Part shown: positions 39,733 to 47,741 of the stretch, in pieces
Numbering within the stretch: position 1 is the stretch's first letter
Layout of the letters: every line of letters starts with the position of its first letter
DNA from: Collimonas arenae
GTDB lineage: Bacteria > Pseudomonadota > Gammaproteobacteria > Burkholderiales > Burkholderiaceae_D
DNA: 64,000 bases
Direction: 5' to 3'
NCBI RefSeq assembly: GCF_000786695.1
Contig: NZ_CP009962.1
Span: 5,146,001 to 5,210,000 of the forward strand
Made by a program: the position numbers and the translations under genes
Notes under the pieces: model-generated
Told to the model about the DNA's origin: nothing
Database searches by the model: none
What the model saw: the letters and a program-made list of their open reading frames with translations, nothing else

Positions 39733-40761
39733 GTGTTTCGTCAGATTATAGTTTCATTAGGTGCAACCGGCCTAGGTTCGGCCGCCGGATTACTCGCGCA
39801 GCTATCTTGCCTGTGCCAACGGACCCGGCTACGCCGGCTGCTGCTTCCCTTGGGATTTGGTGCATTGCTGGCGGGCGCGCCGCCGCTGTTCGCCCAGGAT
39901 GTCATCGCCGGCGCATCGCTACAGCCTGCCGCCGGCGTTCGCCAGGGTGGCGCCATGTTTCAGGTACAACGCGACGGCCACAGCGCCTACTTGTTCGGCA
40001 CCATCCATGTCGGTAAAGCCGATTTTTATCCCTTGGATGCAAAAATATTGCAAGCAATACAACAATCGTCCTGTATCGCACTGGAAATCGATCCGAACAA
40101 TAATCAGGCCATGGTTCCGCTGATAAAAAAGTACGGCATCTATCCGGATGGTAAATCGCACCAGAAGGATTTGCCGCCAAAGCTGCAAAAAGAGCTCGCC
40201 GCCCTGCTGGAAAAGTACGGCATGGCGCCGGACCAGGTCGCCAGCCTGAAACCCTGGCTGATAGCGACCATGCTCGGCATCAATGAATACAGCAGCCAGG
40301 GTTATCTGTCGCAATATGGCGTCGACACCACCTTGGCCAATCTTGCAAAAAAAAGCAACAAACGCCTGGTCGAACTTGAGACCGCCGACGCACAGCTATC
40401 GCTGCTTGGGAGCTTGTCGTACACCGAGCAAGTTCAGTTTCTGCAAGACAGCATCGATGAAATCCAGGATCCAGCCAAAGCGCAGCGCTCGCTCGAACTG
40501 GTCAATTTGTGGCGCAGCGGCGATGTCGACGGCTTGGCCGCAATGCTGGCGGAAATGAATTCCGAGGACACATTTGCCAGTAAATTCATGCAACGTTCCC
40601 TGCTCGACGGCAGGAATCCGGGGCTGGCGGACGGCATCGCCAAGCTGGCCAACTCGACCAACGCCCCCTTCGTCGCTATCGGCATGTTGCATCTGGTCGG
40701 ACCGAACAGCGTGCTGGCGATATTGCAACAGCGTGGTTATACGGTGACACGGGTTTACTAA
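39733..40761 (+). CDS. TraB/GumN family protein
   Basis: A 342-residue exported protein. A GTG start with AAGGGGA 6 bases upstream gives a long n-region before the hydrophobic segment (LLPLGFGALLAGAPPLFAQ). The TraB/GumN domain has FGTIHVGKADFYPLD near its start and APFVAIGMLHLVGPNSVLAILQQRGY near its end, with the conserved Glu in ALEID. This fold is related to Tiki metalloproteases, so a periplasmic hydrolase is possible; function is unproven. Confidence 0.88.
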   Translation: MFRQIIVSLGATGLGSAAGLLAQLSCLCQRTRLRRLLLPLGFGALLAGAPPLFAQDVIAGASLQPAAGVRQGGAMFQVQRDGHSAYLFGTIHVGKADFYPLDAKILQAIQQSSCIALEIDPNNNQAMVPLIKKYGIYPDGKSHQKDLPPKLQKELAALLEKYGMAPDQVASLKPWLIATMLGINEYSSQGYLSQYGVDTTLANLAKKSNKRLVELETADAQLSLLGSLSYTEQVQFLQDSIDEIQDPAKAQRSLELVNLWRSGDVDGLAAMLAEMNSEDTFASKFMQRSLLDGRNPGLADGIAKLANSTNAPFVAIGMLHLVGPNSVLAILQQRGYTVTRVY

Positions 40762-40807
40762 CATCTGGCCCACTTCCCATTTCTCAGACTGCTGCCATTT
40801 CCGTGTT

Positions 40808-40861
40808 CTGCGAATTGATTTGATTTACATCAAATCAATTCGCAGCGTTTCCTTTTACAGT
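40808..40861 (+). promoter_or_regulatory. FNR-dependent promoter of ompW with nested palindrome
   Basis: A perfect FNR box TTGAT-TTAC-ATCAA lies at 40820-40833. It is the centre of a perfect inverted repeat with 16-base arms (40808-40823 and 40830-40845), which holds a second outer TTGAT/ATCAA pair. A -10-like TACAGT at 40856-40861 puts the box centre at -41.5, the class II activation position. Confidence 0.88.
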
Positions 40862-40902
40862 GAAGGTCAACATAGATCTCTCACCAAAAACGGGAATAGG
40901 AA

Positions 40903-41517
40903 ATGAAAAAAGCGGTATGCATATCAACGCTTTCAGCACTGGCGCTGGTCTTGGCCGGCAACAGTATGGCGCAAGAAAGTCCTTGGCAAATACGGCTGCG
41001 CGCCGATTACCTGAAACCGGCGAACAAGTCCGATCCGATCGGCGGCGTTGGCGCCTCCGACCGTTTGCAGGTCAACAACAAGACCATCCCTGAAATCGAC
41101 ATTTCCTATTTCTTTACGTCCAATTGGGTAGCGGAACTGGTCTTGACCTATCCGCAAAAACAGAATGTTTCGCTGGACGGAAAGAATATCGGCAGTTTCA
41201 AGCATTTACCGCCAACGCTGACCTTGCAATACCACTTCCTGCCGCAAGCGCAGTTCAGCCCCTATCTCGGCGCCGGCGTGAGCTACACCCGCATTTCGAA
41301 CGTCGATCTGCTCAATGGCGCAGGTTCGCTGGACAACAGCAGCTGGGGCCTGGCACTGCAAGCCGGGCTCGACTATAAGCTGGACAAAAACTGGTTACTC
41401 AACCTGGATGTGAAAAAACTGCAGATCCGTAGCGACGTCTATGCCGGCGGCGAAAAAATCAGTCGCGTGCAGATCGATCCCTGGCTGATCGGCATGGGTG
41501 TCGGTTACCGCTTCTAG
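40903..41517 (+). CDS. ompW: Outer-membrane protein OmpW family
   Basis: A 204-residue eight-stranded outer-membrane barrel. The signal peptide ends SMAQ. Family segments are PWQIRLRADYLKP, PEIDISYFFTSNWVAEL, LPPTLTLQYHF, SPYLGAGVSYTR and the C-terminal GVGYRF ending in Phe. In enterobacteria OmpW is FNR-controlled and linked to the aerobic-anaerobic shift, which agrees with the box upstream. It ends at a strong terminator and is probably alone on its transcript. Confidence 0.94.
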   Translation: MKKAVCISTLSALALVLAGNSMAQESPWQIRLRADYLKPANKSDPIGGVGASDRLQVNNKTIPEIDISYFFTSNWVAELVLTYPQKQNVSLDGKNIGSFKHLPPTLTLQYHFLPQAQFSPYLGAGVSYTRISNVDLLNGAGSLDNSSWGLALQAGLDYKLDKNWLLNLDVKKLQIRSDVYAGGEKISRVQIDPWLIGMGVGYRF

Positions 41518-41578
41518 ACCGGCCGCGCAATCGCGCTCTCCGGAAATCGATGTCTCGTCAGTCTTTCCCCGGACTGTT

Positions 41579-41614
41579 GCGCGCCAGGTATAAAACTGCC
41601 TGGCGCGCTTTTTT
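41579..41614 (+). terminator. Rho-independent terminator after ompW
   Basis: A perfect 10-bp stem GCGCGCCAGG / CCTGGCGCGC with a 10-base loop is followed by six T. Confidence 0.95.
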
Positions 41615-41664
41615 GCCATTGTCTATATGACCCCGGATGGCAGCACGGATAATCTCGACAATCT

Positions 41665-41706
41665 TTGATCGAGATCAAAGCCGCACCGGCGCAATTTTCC
41701 TAAGAT
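41665..41706 (+). promoter_or_regulatory. FNR-dependent promoter of the desaturase gene
   Basis: TTGAT-CGAG-ATCAA at 41665-41678 is a perfect FNR box, extended to CTTTGAT/ATCAAAG. A -10 hexamer TAAGAT at 41701-41706 places the box centre about 41.5 bases before the predicted start (near 41713), a class II layout. Confidence 0.87.
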
Positions 41707-41741
41707 CAGACGGCGTCATTTCCATATCAAAGGTTTGCCAC

Positions 41742-42830
41742 ATGCATTTCTCCCACTTGCCCGAACCGGTATCACCGTCGGCAGCCATGCCGCATCGCAA
41801 AGTGATCCGCTCCTGGCTGCTGCCGGTCGCGCAACGTAATACCGGCCGTGCGCTGGCATTGGTGCTGCTCGATCTGTGCTTGTTCGCGCTGGCGATCACC
41901 GCCACGGTCTGGCTGCAAAATACCGCCATAAAATTGCTGTTCGGCGCAATCGCCGGCTTCATCATCGGCCGTCTGTTCATCCTCGGCCATGATGCCTGCC
42001 ATCAAAGCTTTACGCCGCACCGACGCCTCAATCGCTGGCTCGGCCGCCTGGTGTTCCTTCCCTCGCTGACGCTTTACAGTCTGTGGGATGTGGGCCATAA
42101 CATGGTGCATCACGGCTATACCAATCTGAAAGGCTTTGATTTTGTCTGGCACCCGCTGTCGCTGGACGAGTTCCAGGCCCTGCCGCGCTGGCGTCAGTGG
42201 CTGGAGCGCGTCTACCGTAGCGGCTGGGCGCCGTGGCTGTATTACCTGGTTGAAATGTGGTGGCAGCGCATGTATTTTCCGAACCGCCGCACCATGCCGA
42301 CCCGGCGTCCGGTATTTGTCTGGGACGGCGTCCTGGTGACGATGGCGGCGCTGGTCTGGATTAGCCTGCTGGTTATCGCCGCGCTGGCCACCGCGCAATC
42401 GATCTGGCTGACGTTAGCGGCTGGCTTTGTGTTGCCGTTCCTGTTCTGGAATGCAATGATCGGTTTTGTCGTCTACGTGCATCACACCCACACCGGCATC
42501 GCCTGGTACGATCAAAAAATCAAATGGGCGGCGTCGCAACCGTTTGTCTCGACTACCGTGCACCTGACCTTCCGCTATCGCATCGGCGCGCTATTGCATC
42601 ACATCATGGAACACACCGCGCATCATGTCGATATGAGCATCCCGCTGTATCGCCTGCAGGAAGCACAGCAGATTCTTGAAACCATGCTGCCCATGCGCAT
42701 CGTGATCCAGAAATTTTCATGGCGCTGGTATTTCGATACGGCGCGGCGTTGCAAGCTGTATGATTTCCGGCGCCAATGCTGGACCAATTTTTCCGGCCTG
42801 CCGACCAGCGCGGCTGCCGTCGTCAGCTGA
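41742..42830 (+). CDS. Membrane fatty acid desaturase
   Basis: A di-iron acyl-lipid desaturase of 362 residues that puts a double bond into membrane fatty acyl chains using O2. The three His boxes are present: HDACH, HNMVHH and HxxxHxxHH (HHIMEHTAHHVDM). Hydrophobic pairs of helices lie at about 48-85 and 205-245. The start ATG at 41742 is chosen over an upstream in-frame start at 41637, since that would include the FNR box. The regiospecificity is not clear. The fnr gene follows 125 bases later. Confidence 0.9.
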   Translation: MHFSHLPEPVSPSAAMPHRKVIRSWLLPVAQRNTGRALALVLLDLCLFALAITATVWLQNTAIKLLFGAIAGFIIGRLFILGHDACHQSFTPHRRLNRWLGRLVFLPSLTLYSLWDVGHNMVHHGYTNLKGFDFVWHPLSLDEFQALPRWRQWLERVYRSGWAPWLYYLVEMWWQRMYFPNRRTMPTRRPVFVWDGVLVTMAALVWISLLVIAALATAQSIWLTLAAGFVLPFLFWNAMIGFVVYVHHTHTGIAWYDQKIKWAASQPFVSTTVHLTFRYRIGALLHHIMEHTAHHVDMSIPLYRLQEAQQILETMLPMRIVIQKFSWRWYFDTARRCKLYDFRRQCWTNFSGLPTSAAAVVS

Positions 42831-42955
42831 TCTTGGCCCATTCGTGCCCAACTTGTGATCAATTCGCAACGAGGTTTCGGCCGCTGTGCAACCGGCGGCG
42901 GTAAAATGGCGTGTCTTGGCAACATACAAAGCCACGCTTTCCATCGGATCCTGTC

Positions 42956-43708
42956 ATGAATCACGCTCCCCTCCACGCAGCGCCGCTGCTGGACATCAGG
43001 GCCCTGCGCTCCAGCTGTTCGTCTTGCAGCATGCACCAGCTATGCCTGCCGATGGGGCTGGATGAGTCCGAGATGCAGCGCCTGGACGGCATTATCGGCC
43101 GCCGCCGCATCGCGCGCGATGAAACCTTGTATCGTATCGGCGACAAATTCAGCGCTTTGTATGCGGTACGGGTGGGCCAGTTCAAAACCTCACAAGCCAA
43201 TCCCGACGGCGCCCAGCAAATCACCGGCTTCCAGATGAGCGGCGAATTGCTCGGCATGGATGCGATCAGCACCGATACCCATCAATGCGATGCGATGGCA
43301 TTGGAAGATAGCGAAATCTGTGAAATTCCATTCGTGCGGCTCGAAGAACTGTTCGGCGACATCCCTACTTTGCTGCGGCACTTCCATCGCATCATGAGCA
43401 AGGAAATCACACGCGAACAAAGCGTCATTCTGCTGCTTGGGAACATGCGCGCCGAACAGCGCTTTGCCGCGTTCCTGGTCAACCTGTCGTCGCGCTACGC
43501 GGCGCGCGGCTATTCTTCGACCAGTTTCCAGCTGCGCATGACGCGCGAAGATATCGGCAACTATCTTGGCCTGACGATTGAAAGCATCAGTCGCCTGCTG
43601 TCCAAACTCAAGAAAGACGGGATGCTGAAAGTCAGCAACCGGGAAATCGAACTTGTCGACTTGCCGGCGTTGAAAAGACTGGCGACCGGCGGCGAGACCT
43701 GCGCCTGA
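42956..43708 (+). CDS. fnr: Oxygen-sensing transcription regulator FNR/ANR
   Basis: A 250-residue CRP/FNR regulator. The [4Fe-4S] ligands are visible: C21, C24 and C30 (CSSCSMHQLC) and C111 (HQCDAM), the same spacing as E. coli FNR. The recognition helix TIESISRLL keeps Glu, Ser and Arg, which read the TTGAT half-site. Sites of that type lie before ompW, the desaturase and hemN in this window. The upstream region holds only a TGATCAA half-site (near 42863), so autoregulation is unclear. Confidence 0.95.
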   Translation: MNHAPLHAAPLLDIRALRSSCSSCSMHQLCLPMGLDESEMQRLDGIIGRRRIARDETLYRIGDKFSALYAVRVGQFKTSQANPDGAQQITGFQMSGELLGMDAISTDTHQCDAMALEDSEICEIPFVRLEELFGDIPTLLRHFHRIMSKEITREQSVILLLGNMRAEQRFAAFLVNLSSRYAARGYSSTSFQLRMTREDIGNYLGLTIESISRLLSKLKKDGMLKVSNREIELVDLPALKRLATGGETCA

Positions 43709-43735
43709 CCGTCTGCTATCAGCGTCAGACTGGCA

Positions 43736-45163
43736 TCAGATGGTTTTCGAGTACCGCAAAGGCTCTTTCGCAGTACCCAGGTAACGGTCGAACACCATGC
43801 AAATATTCCGGATCAGCAAGCGCCCTTTCATCGTGACGCTGATCCAGTCGTCTTCCAGCAATAGCAAACCATCCGTTTCCAGCAATTTCAGCTGCGCCAG
43901 CTCTTTCGCAAAATAGGCGGCAAACTTGACAGGATGGGCCATCTCGATCGATGCCAGCGACAATTCGAAATGGCACATCAGACGCTGGATGATCAGCCGC
44001 CGCAACAAGTCATCCATGCTCAGTTTGATGCCGCGCGCAATCGGCAGTTGTTGCTGGTCGAGCCGCTGATAGTAGGCTTCCAGCGTCTTTTCATTCTGGC
44101 TGTAGCTAGCGCCGACCGCACTGATCGCCGATACGCCGCATGACACCAGGTCCGCCTCGGCATGCGTCGAATAACCTTGGAAGTTGCGGTGCAGGCGTCC
44201 CTGCCGTTGTGCGATCGCCAGGTCGTCCTCCGGCCTGGCGAAATGATCCATGCCGATGTATATATAGCCGGCCTCGGTCAGGCGCCGGATGCACAGGAAC
44301 AGCATGTCGATCTTGCTGGCCGGCGTCGGCAGATCGTCGCCGGCAATCCGCCGTTGCGGCTTGAACAAGTGCGGCATGTGAGCATAGTTGTAGATGGCGA
44401 TGCGGTCCGGCGCAGCGGCAATCACTTTGTCCAGTGTTTGCGCAATCGACGTCAGGCTCTGCTTAGGCAAGCCATAGATCAGATCAATGCTGATCGAGCG
44501 GAAGCCGGCAAAGCGCGCGGCATCGATGATGCGCAGCGTGTCCTCCTCCGCCTGGATACGGTTCACCGCCTTCTGCACTGCGTGGTCGAAATCCTGCACG
44601 CCCAGGCTGAGCCGGTTGAAGCCTTGGCGGCGCAGCGTGACGATGCGCTTCGGCGTGACCGTGCGCGGATCGACTTCTATCGAATATTCGCCCAGTTGAT
44701 CCGGCGCAAACTGGAAATGCTGGTGCAGATGCGCCGTCAAATCGCTCATTTGGCGATCGCTTAGATAGGTCGGCGTGCCGCCGCCGAAATGCAGCTGCTC
44801 AACCCTGTTCATCCCTTGAAACAGAGCCGCCTGCATGGCAATCTCGCGCTTCAGGTAAGTCAGGTAATGCGCGGCCTTGCCCAGGTTTTTACTGATCACC
44901 TTGTTGCAAGCGCAGTAATAGCAAACCGTGTCGCAAAAGGGAATGTGCAGATACAGCGACAAGGCATGCCGCGCACCCATCGCCCGCCGGCCGGCAACCG
45001 CCTGCTCATAGGCTTCGGCGCCGAATACATCGGAAAACCTGTCTGCCGTCGGATAGGAGGTATAGCGCGGTCCGAGCTGATTTAATTTTCTTAGCAAAGT
45101 CGGTTCGAACGCAAGCGCAGCCAGCGATGCAACCGCGGCGATCGGCTTTGGGGAAGTTAACAT
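43736..45163 (-). CDS. hemN: Oxygen-independent coproporphyrinogen III oxidase
   Basis: Radical SAM enzyme (EC 1.3.98.3) that decarboxylates two propionates of coproporphyrinogen III without O2. The cluster motif is CDTVCYYC (CX3CX2C) followed by the extra CACNK. FGGGTPTYL and GVQDFDHAVQKAVNRIQ are family segments, and the C-terminal HemN_C domain is present. Length 475 is slightly longer than E. coli HemN (457). The fnr gene is convergent, and an FNR site lies upstream at 45228. Confidence 0.95.
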   Translation of the reverse strand: MLTSPKPIAAVASLAALAFEPTLLRKLNQLGPRYTSYPTADRFSDVFGAEAYEQAVAGRRAMGARHALSLYLHIPFCDTVCYYCACNKVISKNLGKAAHYLTYLKREIAMQAALFQGMNRVEQLHFGGGTPTYLSDRQMSDLTAHLHQHFQFAPDQLGEYSIEVDPRTVTPKRIVTLRRQGFNRLSLGVQDFDHAVQKAVNRIQAEEDTLRIIDAARFAGFRSISIDLIYGLPKQSLTSIAQTLDKVIAAAPDRIAIYNYAHMPHLFKPQRRIAGDDLPTPASKIDMLFLCIRRLTEAGYIYIGMDHFARPEDDLAIAQRQGRLHRNFQGYSTHAEADLVSCGVSAISAVGASYSQNEKTLEAYYQRLDQQQLPIARGIKLSMDDLLRRLIIQRLMCHFELSLASIEMAHPVKFAAYFAKELAQLKLLETDGLLLLEDDWISVTMKGRLLIRNICMVFDRYLGTAKEPLRYSKTI

Positions 45164-45227
45164 GGTCTGGCTCCGGCAATTGGCTATGTCTATCGCTACA
45201 GCCTAGCTGCCTGGAGCGGCCTGCGCT

Positions 45228-45241
45228 TTGACATAGATCAA
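45228..45241 (-). promoter_or_regulatory. FNR box upstream of hemN
   Basis: Read on the minus strand it is TTGAT-CTAT-GTCAA, one mismatch from the FNR consensus. It is 65 bases before the hemN start. A weak -10 (TAGGCT) fits a -41.5 position. The divergent mnmC begins 80 bases on the other side. Confidence 0.75.
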
Positions 45242-45321
45242 GCCGGCGTGACTATGACCGCTACTGAGACGCGATAGTGCCTATAATTCGTTCTTGACCA
45301 CAGTTGCCGTACGCCCTCTTC

Positions 45322-47127
45322 ATGTCTCTCAGCCATCCCGTAAAAGTACCGCCGGAATTCGCCAATCGCTGGCAGGGACAAGCGCGCTTTGTCTTACTCG
45401 ATAGCGACTTCGGCGATGGCGAACATTTTCTGGCGACCTGGCAAGCATGGCGCGATCATCCCCAACGTCCGCAACAGCTGCATTACCTGGCTCTGGTACC
45501 CGACATGACTGCGCTGCACGCGCTACAGCCCGTGCTGGAGCAAAGGCCGCACTGGCAAGCGCTGTCTGCTGAATTGTGCGCCGTATGGCCACCCGCGGTG
45601 CCGGGCTTTCACCGGATTTTTTTGCAAAACGGCCAGCTGGTGCTGACGCTGATGTTCGGCGACAGCGCCGCTTGCCTGCGCCAGATCGTGGCAAACATAG
45701 ATGCATTCCATTTGCGTGGCCGGAGTTGGCAGAACTGGTCACTGCCTCTGCTTGGCACACTGGGAAGATTAGCTGCCAGACAAGCCACCCTCAGCATTTC
45801 GACCCCCGACATGGCGCAGATGGAAGCGCAGCGCGCAACGCTCATGCAGGCCGGATTTATTTTTGATGAAAATGCCTTGCGCGCCAGTTTTACACCGCGT
45901 TTTACACCCCGGTCGCACATGGCGGACGCGCCCGCCATCGTTGAGCGCCACGCCATTGTGATTGGCGCCGGGCTGGCCGGCAGCGCCGCCTGCCAGCGGC
46001 TGGTGCGGCGCGGCTGGACGGTCACGCTGATTGAGCGCCACACAGAAATAGCGCAAGAAGCTTCCGGCAACACGGCGGGTATTTTCATGCCCCTGCTGTC
46101 GCGCGACGACAACCCGAGTTCGCGCCTGAGCCGCAGCGCCTATCTGTTCGCCCGGCACGTCTGGCGCCAGCTTGGCGGTATCGGCGATGCGTTCACCGGC
46201 GCCGCCTGCGGCGTACTGCAAATCGCCCGCGATACCGAACATGCAAATGCCCAGCAACAGCTGGCAAATCATTGGCGTTATCCGGCCGACTTTGCCGAAT
46301 GGCTGGATCAAGCCGCCGCAACGCGACTGGCCGGCAATCCGGTCAGCAACGGCGGCTGGCATTTCCCAGCCGCCGGCTGGGTGCAGCCGCGCAGTGTGTG
46401 CCAGGCGATGCTGGATGATTGCGGCGCTGGATTACAAATACTTTTCGGACGGCGTGTGACGGGGCTTGTACATGAACAGCAGCGTTGGGTAGCGCTTGAC
46501 CAAAACGGCCAGGAAATTGCCCGCGCGCCGGTATTGATCCTGGCCAATGGCTGCGAGGCGCTCGACTTTCCGCAGGCAGAAGATTTACCGCTCGCCGCAA
46601 TACGCGGACAGATCACCCATGTCGATGCCGATCTGGTCCCCGCTATCGCACCGGTGATTTGCGGCGAAGCCTATTTGACCCCTCCGTGCGATGGAGTCTG
46701 CAGCGTCGGCGCCTCCTACGACGAAGATGCCGATCCGGCATTGCGGCATGACAGCCAGGCCGACAATCTGACACGCCTGGAAAATATCCTCCCTGGCTGG
46801 CTAAGTAGCGAATTGCCGCTGGCAGGACGTGTTGGTTTTCGTTGCGTGGCCGGCGACCGCCTGCCCTTAATTGGGGGCTTGCCGGACAAGACAGGAAAAT
46901 CCAGCGTGCGCGAAGCAAAACTGAAAGACCTGCCGCGCTTTCCAGGTCTGTACAGCTTGCTGGGATACGCTTCGCGTGGCCTGATCTGGGCACCACTGGC
47001 GGCAGAATTACTGGCTGCGCAACTCGATGGAGAGCCGCTACCGATTGAGGCCGATCTGGCCGCAGCGCTCGACCCGGGACGATTTTTACTAAAAAAACAA
47101 CGTCACGAGGCTAAACCCGCCCATTAA
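45322..47127 (+). CDS. mnmC: MnmC-like tRNA wobble-uridine modification protein, N-terminal domain degenerate
   Basis: MnmC normally joins a methyltransferase (MnmC1) to an FAD oxidase (MnmC2) that convert cmnm5s2U34 of tRNA to mnm5s2U34. Here the C-terminal FAD domain is intact: dinucleotide motif HAIVIGAGLAGSAACQRL, then EASGNTAGIFMPLLSRDDNPSSR and FRCVAGDRLPLIGGLPD. The N-terminal ~210 residues still align (LATWQAWRDHPQRPQQLHYLAL, WPPAVPGFHRIFL). They lack the family's first ~40 residues, the SAM loop (here DSDFGDGEHF instead of ESGFGTGLNF) and the catalytic DGFAPAKNPDMW. The ATG 45322 replaces an upstream TTG. Confidence 0.85.
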   Translation: MSLSHPVKVPPEFANRWQGQARFVLLDSDFGDGEHFLATWQAWRDHPQRPQQLHYLALVPDMTALHALQPVLEQRPHWQALSAELCAVWPPAVPGFHRIFLQNGQLVLTLMFGDSAACLRQIVANIDAFHLRGRSWQNWSLPLLGTLGRLAARQATLSISTPDMAQMEAQRATLMQAGFIFDENALRASFTPRFTPRSHMADAPAIVERHAIVIGAGLAGSAACQRLVRRGWTVTLIERHTEIAQEASGNTAGIFMPLLSRDDNPSSRLSRSAYLFARHVWRQLGGIGDAFTGAACGVLQIARDTEHANAQQQLANHWRYPADFAEWLDQAAATRLAGNPVSNGGWHFPAAGWVQPRSVCQAMLDDCGAGLQILFGRRVTGLVHEQQRWVALDQNGQEIARAPVLILANGCEALDFPQAEDLPLAAIRGQITHVDADLVPAIAPVICGEAYLTPPCDGVCSVGASYDEDADPALRHDSQADNLTRLENILPGWLSSELPLAGRVGFRCVAGDRLPLIGGLPDKTGKSSVREAKLKDLPRFPGLYSLLGYASRGLIWAPLAAELLAAQLDGEPLPIEADLAAALDPGRFLLKKQRHEAKPAH

Positions 47128-47128
47128 A

Positions 47129-47150
47129 AAGGGCGCCCTGAGGCGCCCTT
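47129..47150. terminator. Bidirectional terminator between mnmC and the YXWGXW gene
   Basis: A stem AAGGGCGCC / GGCGCCCTT with a CTGA loop lies between convergent genes, with five A on the left for the minus-strand transcript. Confidence 0.85.
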
Positions 47151-47158
47151 GCAATTAT

Positions 47159-47476
47159 TTATCGATCCCAACGATATGGCCGCATTTGCCAATCGCCGCG
47201 TGGGCCTCTGACCCAGCTTGGGGGAACGTAACGATAACCCGGCCGTGCTCTGATCCAGGTGCCGCCGACCCATTCGTGACGACGGCCATTCCAGCGCCAG
47301 TATCCCGGCGCCCAGACGAAGCCGCGGCGCGGAACCGGCACCACTTCATAGCGTGGTGGTGGCGGCTGGCCGATCTGGACGCCTACATAAGCCTGCGCTT
47401 GGGCCTGGCTTACCGGCAATGCAAGTCCTGCACTAAGGGCCAAGGCGCTGACACATAAAATCGATTTGATCTTCAT
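47159..47476 (-). CDS. Exported YXWGXW-repeat protein
   Basis: A 105-residue secreted protein. The signal peptide ends AQAQA, and the mature part is rich in Pro, Arg, Trp and Tyr with YWRWNGRRHEWVGGTW, the YXWGXW pattern. Such small proteins are common in Burkholderiales and their function is not known. AGGAG lies upstream of the ATG. Confidence 0.85.
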   Translation of the reverse strand: MKIKSILCVSALALSAGLALPVSQAQAQAYVGVQIGQPPPPRYEVVPVPRRGFVWAPGYWRWNGRRHEWVGGTWIRARPGYRYVPPSWVRGPRGDWQMRPYRWDR

Positions 47477-47741
47477 CGGGGATCTCCTTTAATCATCTAA
47501 AAACTTCGGGCGACGATTAAATATAGGCCACAAAACTCCCGCAACTTGTAATTTTGTGTTTCCAAAAGATACAGACTATCAAGACGCCGGAATCCCCGCA
47601 GGCTGCCAGAGCAGCGCCCGCTAAGGTAAAATGGCGGCCTGCCAGACGGCATTGTCGTTTTATAAAATATATGCAGGATAGCGCCAACGCTTCGCCAAGC
47701 TAGGCTTGCCAACTATCCCCACCTGACTTCCCGGATTATCC

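Noticed and set aside
42855..42875. FNR box before fnr itself
   Set aside because: Only one half-site (TGATCAA) is present; the partner half does not have the right spacing.
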